Assembly (NCBI GenBank): GCA_036389375.1
Contig: DASVQA010000030.1
Span: forward strand, 1-11,785
Direction of reading: 5' to 3'
From: QHXQ01 sp036389375
GTDB taxonomy: Bacteria; Acidobacteriota; Blastocatellia; Pyrinomonadales; Pyrinomonadaceae
DNA length: 11,785 nt
The notes under the pieces are model-generated. The model saw only the letters and a program-made list of their open reading frames with translations, was not told the origin of the DNA and did not search any database. The position numbers were made by a program, and so were the translations under genes. Shown here one piece after another: positions 1 to 5,880 of the stretch (position 1 is its first letter; the number at the start of each line of letters is the position of its first letter).

Positions 1-1
1 G

Positions 2-82
2 GTTTACATACAGGGGCGCGACGATCTCGACCTCCCGCGCGGCACAGAAGTCATCCTGCGCGGCAACACGACCGCGCAGTAA
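2..82 (+). CDS. C-terminal end of an unidentified protein (5' truncated by window)
   Basis: The reading frame is open from the window edge to a TAA at 80-82 and gives 26 residues ending DLPRGTEVILRGNTTAQ. The strong hairpin 40 bases downstream fits the end of a transcription unit. A 'LP-G-T-hydrophobic' ending occurs near the C-terminus of some TrbI/VirB10-like and other exported acidobacterial proteins, but this fragment is too short to assign a family. It is called coding because the frame continues from the edge and a terminator-like structure follows it. Confidence 0.5.
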   Translation, partial: VYIQGRDDLDLPRGTEVILRGNTTAQ

Positions 83-121
83 GCCGGGCGCGTTAGCGAG
101 CTACTACACGCAGCAAACCAA

Positions 122-167
122 GGCCCCGCGCTTTTTCAGTCTGCCGAAACTGTTAAAGCGCGGGGCC
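122..167. terminator. strong GC-rich hairpin, likely transcription terminator
   Basis: GGCCCCGCGCTTT at 122-134 is perfectly complementary to AAAGCGCGGGGCC at 155-167. After a TT/TT mismatch the stem resumes with CAGT (137-140) against ACTG (149-152), leaving an 8-base loop. No U-run follows the stem on the plus strand, so it may act as a hairpin-only terminator or as a 3' end stabiliser for the preceding gene. Confidence 0.6.
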
Positions 168-285
168 CTGTTGTGCGCGCAAACCTCCGTCCGTAACGGT
201 ACAGACGCGCCGACGCCGGGCCAGTTATACTGCCAGCCTCAGTTACCTAATACATCACTTTTAGTTTTTGTGCGGCGAGGTGTGC

Positions 286-399
286 ATGAGCGTCGGCAGG
301 TGGGATAGTTATCGCCCGGATATGAAGCGCGTGTGGAGCGTGCTGGTGGTCTTGAGTTGCCTGATCGCCCTGCTGCTCTGCTGGCTCGACCCGCGCTAA
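286..399 (+). CDS. 37-residue single-pass membrane peptide, hypothetical
   Basis: ATG at 286 is preceded by GCGAGGTG, a plausible SD. The ORF encodes 37 residues and stops at TAA 397-399. The first 15 residues are polar and positively charged (MSVGRWDSYRPDMKR). An uninterrupted hydrophobic stretch, VWSVLVVLSCLIALLLCWL, follows at about residues 16-34, and the peptide ends DPR. This is the shape of a small inner-membrane protein with the basic N-terminus inside. It lies 24 bases upstream of the 424-741 gene and may be co-transcribed with it. No family is recognised. The SD and clean transmembrane segment favour a real gene, but its short length leaves doubt. Confidence 0.45.
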   Translation: MSVGRWDSYRPDMKRVWSVLVVLSCLIALLLCWLDPR

Positions 400-423
400 G
401 GTACAGATTGTGCAGTTTTAGTT

Positions 424-741
424 ATGACCTATCTTGACGAACTCAAAGAAGCGATCCGCGCGACCTACGGGTGCGAGGCCGAGCATGACGAGACAGTTTC
501 CGTCCGTGAGGTTTTTCGCGGGCGCACGCTCTGGGAGGGCGCGGTCGAAATCTTCGATCTGCACGGGCACGAAAGCGCCCGCCGCTGCTTCGCGTGGACG
601 CACACGGAGGAGGGTGAAAAACGCCCGCGCTACGTGACCATGTTGGAACTCCCGCCGATTGATTCGCCGCAAGCGGCCGTCCGGGCCGCGCTGCTGCAAG
701 AAGTCCAAGCCGAACGGCGCGAGCGCGCCAGCGCAAATTAA
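424..741 (+). CDS. conserved-looking hypothetical protein, 105 aa
   Basis: The soluble protein begins MTYLDELKEAIRATYGCEAEH. A probable beta-rich middle follows, with EIFDLHGHESARRCFAWTH at residues 43-61 and RYVTMLELPPI at about 69-79. It ends in a charged helix, AAVRAALLQEVQAERRERAS. There is no signal peptide or membrane segment. No good SD precedes the ATG, and no alternative start lies in frame back to the stop of the upstream small gene, so translation may be coupled to that gene. The other long frames across this stretch have arginine-rich, low-complexity translations and look like shadows. The function is unknown; the layout suggests a small cytosolic domain protein. Confidence 0.75.
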   Translation: MTYLDELKEAIRATYGCEAEHDETVSVREVFRGRTLWEGAVEIFDLHGHESARRCFAWTHTEEGEKRPRYVTMLELPPIDSPQAAVRAALLQEVQAERRERASAN

Positions 742-745
742 AGCA

Positions 746-796
746 GCCCGCCCTTAAGTCAAAACAGCCCGCGCCCGGCAACCATCCCAGGCGGGC
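746..796. terminator. possible hairpin in the convergent intergenic gap
   Basis: GCCCGC at 766-771 can pair with GCGGGC at 791-796. An alternative upstream arm, GCCCGCC at 746-752, pairs with GGCGGGC at 790-796. The gap lies between two converging genes, where a bidirectional terminator is expected. The stem is short and has no T-run. Confidence 0.3.
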
Positions 797-886
797 CCGC
801 TGATAGCTCAGCGCGACACAGGTTCATGCTCACTGTTGCATCGCAGATGGCGGGTTGGCCTCTGCGCGGTTGAGACGGGGCGGGCG

Positions 887-1594
887 TCAGGCGGTCAGTA
901 GATCAAACTCTGTTTTGATGACGGCGTAGCAATCGCAGGCGAAGGCTTCGAGTCCCTCTCTGTCCAGAATATGGATGCGCCCCCGGCGATAGGTAATGTA
1001 GCTTTCGGCTTGGAGAATGATGGCGGCCTCTGTGACCCCGGCCCGGCGCACGCCCAACATCAGGGCGAGGAACTCGTGCGTGAACGGCAAATCCGCACAC
1101 CGGCAGCGGTCGTGACTCATCAGAATCCAGCGCGCCAGACGTTCCGCCACCGTATGCAAACGGTTACAGGCGGCGACCTGCGAGGTCTGTAACAACATTC
1201 CCTGCGTGAAGCGCAGCACGCGGTCGTGTAACGCGCCGCCGCGTTTGAACTCCGCGCGCAGCACGTCCGCCCGCATCCGCATTGCGCCATCTGGGTATTG
1301 CACCAGTACCCGATGCGGCGATCTATCAACGCCTAACACCGCCGAGATGCCCTCCATGCCCTCATAGCCGATGACCCCGACCTCGACGCTTTCGCCCGCC
1401 GCCGTCTCAGAGATCAGTGAGAGCATCGAGTTTATCGGGAAGTAAACGTGCTCGATCACATCGCCCGACTCTTGCAGGACTTGCCCGTTCGGGAGTTCGA
1501 CCTGCTCTAAGTGCGCCGCCAGCCGTTCGTAATCTTCGGGCGGCAGGTGCGCAAGAATGTGGTTTGCGTTTGGCGGATTAGGTTTGGTTGACAT
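887..1594 (-). CDS. Crp/Fnr-family transcriptional regulator
   Basis: This 235-residue protein has the usual Crp/Fnr length and architecture. An N-terminal cyclic-nucleotide-binding-like beta barrel covers about residues 14-125 (ILAHLPPEDYERLAAHLEQV, then EVGVIGYEGMEGISAVLG). A long dimerisation helix spans about 125-155. A C-terminal winged helix covers about 165-230, with recognition region HEFLALMLGVRRAGVTEAA and wing ITYRRGRIHILDREGLE. The phosphate-binding cassette lacks the canonical cAMP Glu/Arg arrangement, so ligand binding cannot be assumed. There is no Cys cluster for an Fnr-type Fe-S centre. The start is supported by AAGGAG seven bases upstream of the ATG. It is transcribed divergently from the secreted gene pair at 2035-4334, but nothing shows that it controls them. 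The family assignment is from recognised motifs. Confidence 0.92.
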   Translation of the reverse strand: MSTKPNPPNANHILAHLPPEDYERLAAHLEQVELPNGQVLQESGDVIEHVYFPINSMLSLISETAAGESVEVGVIGYEGMEGISAVLGVDRSPHRVLVQYPDGAMRMRADVLRAEFKRGGALHDRVLRFTQGMLLQTSQVAACNRLHTVAERLARWILMSHDRCRCADLPFTHEFLALMLGVRRAGVTEAAIILQAESYITYRRGRIHILDREGLEAFACDCYAVIKTEFDLLTA

Positions 1595-1723
1595 CAGATA
1601 TCTCCTTCGAGTGGCAGTCTAGCGTGTGTGAACACAGCAGACGGCACAAGGAGCAGGGGCTAGTCCAATCCTGATGTCGCGTGATGAATTCTCTAAATAA
1701 CTGAGGGCGATCTATCTGAATAG

Positions 1724-1753
1724 AGTATAGCACACCCCCCCCCCGCATTTTGC
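1724..1753 (-). promoter_or_regulatory. extended -10 promoter with a G10 tract in its spacer (for the Crp-like gene)
   Basis: Read on the minus strand, TGC-TATACT (-10 at 1729-1724) is an extended -10 element. Just upstream lies an uninterrupted run of ten G (C10 at 1735-1744 on the plus strand), then GCAAAAT where a poor -35 would sit. The predicted 5' leader is about 120 bases. The motif match is visible, but promoter activity is inferred. Confidence 0.4.
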
Positions 1754-1792
1754 ATACCAGACCACCGCTTTAGTCCAACAGTGAAAATGTCT

Positions 1793-1844
1793 GACGAGCG
1801 GGGGTGCTCGTCGCTTGACAGGCGGCGGGCGCGTCTCTTACTGT
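1793..1844 (+). promoter_or_regulatory. candidate promoter with abutting inverted repeat for the exported gene pair
   Basis: TTGACA at 1815-1820 is a perfect -35 box. TACTGT at 1839-1844, with an 18-base spacer, is a weak -10. The 7-bp-arm inverted repeat at 1793-1812 ends two bases before the -35, a position typical of an activator or repressor site. The predicted leader to the ATG at 2035 is long, about 185 bases. The -10 is poor, so the call is tentative. Confidence 0.3.
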
Positions 1845-2034
1845 GTCGTTTCTTCGTTCGTTGACGGCGGAAGCCTCACTGAGCAAAGTCTCACGTGAAC
1901 CTCCAATAACCAACCAGCACGAAGGAAATCTCACGCCCCACAATCGTCGGAGAGTTTTGCCGCAGTGCGCGCCTGTGCGCCTCGCGGTGTCCTCCCTTCC
2001 CCATTACCCACCTTCGTAAAAAGGAGAAGTCTGT

Positions 2035-2598
2035 ATGTACATGGAGCGAAACGCAAAGCGCCGCACGTGCGCCGCGCGCCTCGTCGCCCTCGCCTGCCTG
2101 CTGCTGCTCGGTTGCGGCGCAGCCTTCGGGCAGGACGCGGCTACCCCCGCCGCCAATCAGGCGCAGGAGTTTACCGTGACCGATCTATTAAAACTGCCCG
2201 GCCGGGTCGTGGCGCAGGGCAGCAACACCACGTCGAAGGTCGTAGCGAAGGGCATTTCGCTGCGCTCGTACCGCGTCGAAGAAGTGACGCTGCCGCACAT
2301 CGCCGAAGTCGAAGTGCAGGGGCAACGCATCCCGGTCACGAAAGCTTTCCGCGTGATCCTGACGGGCGGGCCGTTCCCCGTGCGGGCGCTGCCGGCGGTT
2401 ATCTGGCTCGACGACGTGGCCATCGGCTACGGCATCGAGAATGAAGACCTGAGCGAGATCACCGTCGTCACCTACGACGAGTCGGTGCTGCGCAATGGCG
2501 CGAGCATCTATCTCTCTTACGGTGACAAGGAACAGAAGAAAGACCGCACGGCGCTCGCCGAGAAGCTGAAACTCGCCACGAAAGGAGTCCAACCCTAA
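2035..2598 (+). CDS. exported hypothetical protein, possible lipoprotein, 187 aa
   Basis: AAGGAG at 2021-2026 lies eight bases before the ATG at 2035; an in-frame ATG two codons later is also possible. The N-terminus is basic (ERNAKRR) with a hydrophobic core LVALACLLLLGC. LLGC (residues 24-27) resembles a lipobox, though cleavage by signal peptidase I near AAFG-Q (residue 32/33) is an alternative. The mature part is a probable beta-rich domain of about 150 residues with TVTDLLKLPGRVVAQG, SLRSYRVEEVTLPHIAEVEV and AVIWLDDVAIGYGIENEDLS. A lysine-rich C-terminal helix follows. No enzyme motif is seen. Its stop overlaps the start of the hydrolase gene (TAATG), so the two are translationally coupled and probably act together outside the cytoplasm. 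The family is not recognised. Confidence 0.85.
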   Translation: MYMERNAKRRTCAARLVALACLLLLGCGAAFGQDAATPAANQAQEFTVTDLLKLPGRVVAQGSNTTSKVVAKGISLRSYRVEEVTLPHIAEVEVQGQRIPVTKAFRVILTGGPFPVRALPAVIWLDDVAIGYGIENEDLSEITVVTYDESVLRNGASIYLSYGDKEQKKDRTALAEKLKLATKGVQP

Positions 2599-4334
2599 TG
2601 CGTAAGTTCCTCTCTACTTTCGGCCTCGCACTCGTCTGCCTCTGCGCCGTCGCCATTGTCGCAACCGCGCAGACGCCCGACCCCGGCACGACCGGCCCCT
2701 ACGCCGTCACGCGCGAAGAGTACAACTACGGCGACCTCGCGTTTCAACCGACCGGCTTCCCTTCCGCCGTCGAACTGAAGGCGAGCGTCCACCATCCGAC
2801 CGATCTGACGGGTGGGCCGTTCCCCGTCGTCGTCTTCCTGCACGGTCGCCACGTCACCTGCTACAAAGGCACGCAGACGGCTTTGCGTTGGCCCTGCATG
2901 AGCACCCAGCAGCCGATCCCCAGCTATCAGGGCTACGACTACATCGCGCAAGTCCTCGCCAGCAACGGCTACTTCGTCATCTCGATCAGCGCGAACGGCA
3001 TCAACGCCTTCGATAACAACGTCAACGATCTGGGCATGCAGGCGCGCGCCGAGTTAATGCAGCGCCACCTCGATCAGTGGAAGACTTTCAACACGACGGG
3101 CGCAGCCCCCTTCGGCACAAAGTTCGTCGGCAAAGTTGACCTGACGCGCGTCGGCACGATGGGCCACTCGCGCGGCGGCGAAGGCGTCGTCAAACACTAT
3201 GTCTATAACGCCAGCCTCGGCTCGCCCTACGGCATCAAGGCCGTCTTCCCGCTCGCGCCTGTTGACTTCAACCGGCCCGTCGTCAATAACGCCGCGCTCG
3301 GCGTCATACTCCCCTACTGCGACGGCGACGTGAGCGACAATCAGGGCGTACACTTCTACGACGACGCGCGCTACAACGTTGCGGGCGACACCGGCGCGAA
3401 GCACACCATCCAGGTGATGGGCGGCAATCACAACTTCTACAACACCATCTGGACGCCCGGCCTCTTCAGCGCCGGCACAGCCGACGACTGGAACTCATTC
3501 GTTACCGGCGGCACAAGCGACTCGCAATGCGGCACAGTCACGGGCAATCACCGTCTGACCAGCGCGCAGCAGCGCGGCACGGGGCTGGCTTACCTGTCGG
3601 CCTTCATGCGCGTCTATGTCGGCGGCGAGACGCAGTTCACGCCGATTCTGACCGGCGCAGCGCCGCCGCCCGCTTCGGCGCAGACGACCGATCTGCACGT
3701 CTCCTATCACGCGCCCTCAAGCGCCACCAAGCGGCTCGACGTGAATCGCTTGCTCAACGCCACCAACCTGACCACCAACACGCTCGGCGGCACGACCACG
3801 CAGAGCGGGCTGACGCCGCACGACCTCTGCGGCGGCGATTCGCCCGAACCACAACACTGTCTGCCCTCGACGCAGTCCACCAACCGGCAACCGCACACCA
3901 CGCCTTCGGCCCGCTCGACCCTGCGCGGCCTCAGCCAACTGCGCACCGGTTGGAGCGCCAACGGCGCAACCTACACCAACAACCTGCCGGTCGGCACGGG
4001 CAACGTGAGCGGCTTTCAGGCGCTACAGTTCCGCGTGAGCGTCAACTTCAGCGACACACGCAACCCGAATGCGGCGCAGAACTTCACGGTCGTCCTCGTT
4101 GACGGCGCGGGCGCACAGTCGTCCGTGCGCGTCGGCGACGTGTCCACCGTCCTCTTCTACCCGCCGGGCACGACGGGGCCTGTGCCGAAAGTGCTTCTGA
4201 ACACGGCGCGCATCCCGCTCACCGCCTTCACCGGCGTGAACCTGACGGACATACGCTCCGTCCAGTTCCGCTTTGACCAGACGACGCAGGGCGCGCTCTT
4301 AATCAGCGACCTCGCGTTCGCCGCCGCGCCCTAA
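2598..4334 (+). CDS. secreted alpha/beta hydrolase with C-terminal beta domain
   Basis: This 578-residue exported hydrolase has a Sec signal peptide (MRKFLSTFGLALVCLCAVAI..., likely cut after ATA, residue 24). The alpha/beta fold starts with FPVVVFLHG (oxyanion region, H82-G83). The nucleophile elbow is GHSRGG with Ser191. A likely acid is Asp242 or Asp244 in LPYCDGDVSD, and the likely base is His278 in GGNHNFYN. This order fits lipase, esterase, chlorophyllase and PETase-type folds; the substrate cannot be read from the sequence. Residues of about 355-460 are Thr/Gln-rich and linker-like. Residues of about 465-578 form a beta-rich module (FQALQFRVSV...SVQFRFDQT) that may be a carbohydrate-binding-like or sorting domain. 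It overlaps the upstream exported gene by one base. Catalytic roles are inferred from position. Confidence 0.9.
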   Translation: MRKFLSTFGLALVCLCAVAIVATAQTPDPGTTGPYAVTREEYNYGDLAFQPTGFPSAVELKASVHHPTDLTGGPFPVVVFLHGRHVTCYKGTQTALRWPCMSTQQPIPSYQGYDYIAQVLASNGYFVISISANGINAFDNNVNDLGMQARAELMQRHLDQWKTFNTTGAAPFGTKFVGKVDLTRVGTMGHSRGGEGVVKHYVYNASLGSPYGIKAVFPLAPVDFNRPVVNNAALGVILPYCDGDVSDNQGVHFYDDARYNVAGDTGAKHTIQVMGGNHNFYNTIWTPGLFSAGTADDWNSFVTGGTSDSQCGTVTGNHRLTSAQQRGTGLAYLSAFMRVYVGGETQFTPILTGAAPPPASAQTTDLHVSYHAPSSATKRLDVNRLLNATNLTTNTLGGTTTQSGLTPHDLCGGDSPEPQHCLPSTQSTNRQPHTTPSARSTLRGLSQLRTGWSANGATYTNNLPVGTGNVSGFQALQFRVSVNFSDTRNPNAAQNFTVVLVDGAGAQSSVRVGDVSTVLFYPPGTTGPVPKVLLNTARIPLTAFTGVNLTDIRSVQFRFDQTTQGALLISDLAFAAAP

Positions 4335-4399
4335 CCTCAGGGCGGCAATCACGGCTGGCGCGCTCTTCAGCCCGGCGAAGCAGCGCACAGTCAACCTTG

Positions 4400-4453
4400 A
4401 ACGCGGCACGATGCAGCCAGAACGCAACTTCGGCGGCTGCATCGTGCCGCGTT
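4400..4453. terminator. 19-bp perfect hairpin after the hydrolase operon
   Basis: AACGCGGCACGATGCAGCC (4400-4418) is perfectly complementary to 4435-4453, with a 16-base loop. The plus strand continues TTGATCTT, only mildly U-rich. It lies 65 bases past the hydrolase stop and before the next start, as expected for a terminator. The perfect 19-bp pairing is longer than most terminators need. Confidence 0.65.
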
Positions 4454-4520
4454 TGATCTTCACGCTGCCACACGCTACAGCCATCGTGTAGAATGAGTGA
4501 AAATGGAGGACGCACCGCTC

Positions 4521-4841
4521 ATGTCAAGCGAAGAGATGCGACGCACCATTGAATTTATTCTTAACCAGCAAGCGCAGTTTGTCGCCAACCAGCAAGAGCT
4601 ACAAGAGACGCAGACCCGGGCTACGCAGCTAGTGCTGCACCTGACCGAAGTGTTGCGCGAAGTCGTAGATGAGCAGGCTCGCACGCGGGCGCGGCAAGAG
4701 GACACGGAGGCACGGCTCACAGAGTTGCGCGCGCACGCCGACGAACGATTCGCGGCGCTGGCCGACTCTATCGCGCACACGGATCAGAAACTCGACGCCT
4801 TGATCGACATCGTGCGCGCAGAACGCAACGGCAAGGCTTAA
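4521..4841 (+). CDS. small coiled-coil protein, 106 aa
   Basis: The frame opens earlier, with GTG at 4497 and ATG at 4503. GGAGGA at 4505-4510 sits 10-11 bases before the ATG at 4521, giving MSSEEMRRTIEFILNQQAQF; that start is chosen because only it has an SD. Nearly the whole protein is predicted helix with heptad-like spacing: QQELQETQTRATQLVLHL, then VLREVVDEQARTRARQEDTE, then LTELRAHADERFAALADSIA and LDALIDIVRAE. There is no membrane segment. Short coiled-coil proteins with this TIEFIL-QQAQF opening are common in Acidobacteriota and Cyanobacteria (recalled, not searched), and their function is unknown. It probably oligomerises. Confidence 0.82.
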   Translation: MSSEEMRRTIEFILNQQAQFVANQQELQETQTRATQLVLHLTEVLREVVDEQARTRARQEDTEARLTELRAHADERFAALADSIAHTDQKLDALIDIVRAERNGKA

Positions 4842-4930
4842 GCATAACCGGCGCTCGCCCGCTATGACTTGTGAGACGAGGGCTATCAGGGAATGAATGA
4901 AATAATAAGCAAGCCGACACTTCACCAAAC

Positions 4931-5212
4931 CTATCGTTCCTCTGTTTGCGGGCGCGGATTCTCCTTACTCCACAACATCGTGTAACGCTGCCCGTTGCCG
5001 TCCACTTTGACGATGCCTAATTTATCGCCCCCGGCAATCGGAAACCAGACACCGAAATCGCAATAGCCATAGCCGATGGTGTAATACTCCATCAGCCAGT
5101 CGGGCGGCGGGTGTCTGTGAATCCGATGGCAGTAGGGACAGGAGAAGTTGCGCCCGTCCCTGTGCAAATGGACGGTGACAGTCTGCGGAAACACAGCGCT
5201 CGGCGAGAACAT
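4931..5212 (-). CDS. hypothetical protein with CxxC motif, 93 aa
   Basis: The minus-strand frame starts MFSPSAVFPQTVTVHLHRDG. It contains CPYCHRIHRHPPPDW at about residues 25-39, a CxxC plus His cluster that could bind a metal. The remainder, EYYTIGYGYCDFGVWFPIAG then KLGIVKVDGNGQRYTMLW, has the alternating composition of a small beta domain and does not look like a shadow frame. GTGAGG lies about 11 bases upstream of the ATG, a moderate SD. The frame is open about 70 bases further upstream without a better start. It is isolated between plus-strand genes. The family is not recognised, and a decayed or laterally acquired fragment is possible. Confidence 0.5.
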   Translation of the reverse strand: MFSPSAVFPQTVTVHLHRDGRNFSCPYCHRIHRHPPPDWLMEYYTIGYGYCDFGVWFPIAGGDKLGIVKVDGNGQRYTMLWSKENPRPQTEER

Positions 5213-5395
5213 GATGGTCAGAGCCTCACAATGCAGGTGACGACCGGCGGCACTGTCTGCTATCTTGCCGCCGCGCTCTTTCGATTACAGGCAACGGTCA
5301 AATGCGTAGCTCAACCTCACCGATTGATGAGTGATGAGCATCGCCGTTGAGCACCAAAAGGCTAAGCTCGCGGCGAACTGCAAATGCAATCCGAG

Positions 5396-5401
5396 TATAA
5401 C
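5396..5401 (+). promoter_or_regulatory. candidate -10 box for the XRE regulator
   Basis: TATAAC (five of six consensus bases) is followed at once by the first palindrome. Transcription would start near 5408, inside AACGTCA-TT-TGACGTT. No good -35 is seen 16-18 bases upstream, so this box is only suggestive. Confidence 0.3.
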
Positions 5402-5414
5402 GTCATTTGACGTT
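5399..5414. promoter_or_regulatory. perfect palindrome, candidate operator of the XRE regulator
   Basis: AACGTCA (5399-5405), TT, TGACGTT (5408-5414) is a perfect 7-bp inverted repeat overlapping the predicted -10 and start site. GTCA/TGAC half-sites recur at 5433-5441 and 5444-5447. It lies 48 bases before a gene for an HTH protein, so autorepression is the natural reading (inference). Confidence 0.45.
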
Positions 5415-5417
5415 GAA

Positions 5418-5435
5418 GACAAGTGGCTACTTGTC
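5418..5435 (+). promoter_or_regulatory. second inverted repeat, leader hairpin
   Basis: GACAAGT (5418-5424), GGCT, ACTTGTC (5429-5435) is a perfect 7-bp stem with a 4-base loop. Its centre is 20 bases from that of the first palindrome, about two helical turns. It could be a second operator or a hairpin in the mRNA leader. Confidence 0.4.
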
Positions 5436-5444
5436 ATTGACCTG

Positions 5445-5462
5445 TCAGGAGGTGACTCCTGA
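5445..5462 (+). promoter_or_regulatory. hairpin that buries the SD of the XRE gene
   Basis: TCAGGAG (5445-5451), GTGA loop, CTCCTGA (5456-5462) forms a perfect 7-bp stem capped by a GNRA-type tetraloop. The 5' arm and loop contain the SD AGGAGGTGA, and the 3' arm ends on the A of the start codon. As RNA this would block ribosome entry, so it is a candidate thermosensor or protein- or RNA-controlled switch. The structure is read directly; regulation is inferred. Confidence 0.5.
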
Positions 5463-5782
5463 TGGGTACGAAGGCTCGTCACAGACCGGAGCGCCTTGCA
5501 GAAAAGCTGGTACAGATTCGCTTGGCTTTAGGACTATCGCAGAATGCGATGCTGAAGCATTTGGAAGCAGACGAGGAACTGACACAAAACGTTTTCTCGA
5601 ACTACGAATTAGGCAAACGCGAGCCACCTTTAATACTTTTGCTCCGCTATGCTCGCGCAGCCAACGTATATTTAGAAGCCATCGTTGACGACTCGCTAGA
5701 CCTGCCCGACAAACTACCCAGCCCGACGAAAAGCGAAGGCATCAGGCGTAAATCTCCCGCGCGCAGCCAAACGAAACGCTAA
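5462..5782 (+). CDS. XRE-type helix-turn-helix regulator, 106 aa
   Basis: An HTH_3/XRE-like domain spans about residues 10-75. It has LAEKLVQIRLALGLSQNAML, then LTQNVFSNYELGKREPPLIL and LLRYARAANVYLEAIVDD, the typical five-helix pattern with the 'LGLSQ' turn and 'YE-G-R-P' motif. The tail SEGIRRKSPARSQTKR is strongly basic and may add nucleic-acid contacts. The start at 5462 is supported by AGGAGGTGA nine bases upstream, which lies in a hairpin. Similar short XRE proteins with the 'LP--PKSEGIRR' tail are frequent in Acidobacteriota (recalled). It stands 98 bases before the toxin-antitoxin pair and may regulate itself or that cluster. Its DNA target is unknown; the palindromes upstream are the best candidates. 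Confidence 0.88.
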   Translation: MGTKARHRPERLAEKLVQIRLALGLSQNAMLKHLEADEELTQNVFSNYELGKREPPLILLLRYARAANVYLEAIVDDSLDLPDKLPSPTKSEGIRRKSPARSQTKR

Positions 5783-5821
5783 GCGCACGAACTAAAAGAC
5801 TGAGCCGACACCGCGAGCCTG

Positions 5822-5855
5822 TTGACTAACACCGGCATTAGATACATCATCGGTG
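5822..5855 (+). promoter_or_regulatory. candidate promoter of the toxin-antitoxin pair
   Basis: TTGACT (5822-5827), a 17-base spacer and CATCAT (5845-5850, four of six) give a plausible sigma70-type promoter 31 bases before the antitoxin start. An imperfectly placed inverted repeat, CACCG (5830-5834) with CGGTG (5851-5855), flanks the -10 and could be an operator. Both calls rest on short motifs. Confidence 0.3.
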
Positions 5856-5880
5856 CGGGTTAAACGGCGGAGCATCAGAC

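Larger units (their letters stand above)
1595..2034. other. divergent intergenic region, 440 bases
   Basis: No credible gene is seen between the Crp-like regulator (minus) and the exported protein pair (plus). The region holds the G10-containing promoter facing left and an inverted repeat, GACGAGC (1793-1799) with GCTCGTC (1806-1812). That repeat lies immediately before TTGACA (1815-1820). An 8-base palindrome, TCACGTGA, is at 1891-1898, and the SD of the next gene is at 2021-2026. The rest has no recognisable structure. Confidence 0.6.

Noticed and set aside
418..781. Antisense ORFs over the 105-residue gene
   Set aside because: They are Arg/Ala-rich shadow translations of a GC-rich coding region. 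The plus frame has normal composition and gene-like secondary structure.
1891..1898. TCACGTGA palindrome as a Crp-like binding site
   Set aside because: An eight-base palindrome is expected by chance at this length, and it lacks the TGTGA-N6-TCACA layout.
3527..4102. 191-residue alternative frame inside the hydrolase
   Set aside because: It is a His/Arg/Gln-rich shadow of a continuous hydrolase frame whose catalytic motifs and C-terminal beta domain are intact.
4497..4520. Earlier GTG/ATG start for the coiled-coil protein
   Set aside because: The only SD (GGAGGA) lies inside this extension and points to the ATG at 4521.
5111..5350. 79-residue plus ORF overlapping the CxxC gene
   Set aside because: It has no SD and no recognisable structure, and it overlaps the better minus-strand candidate.
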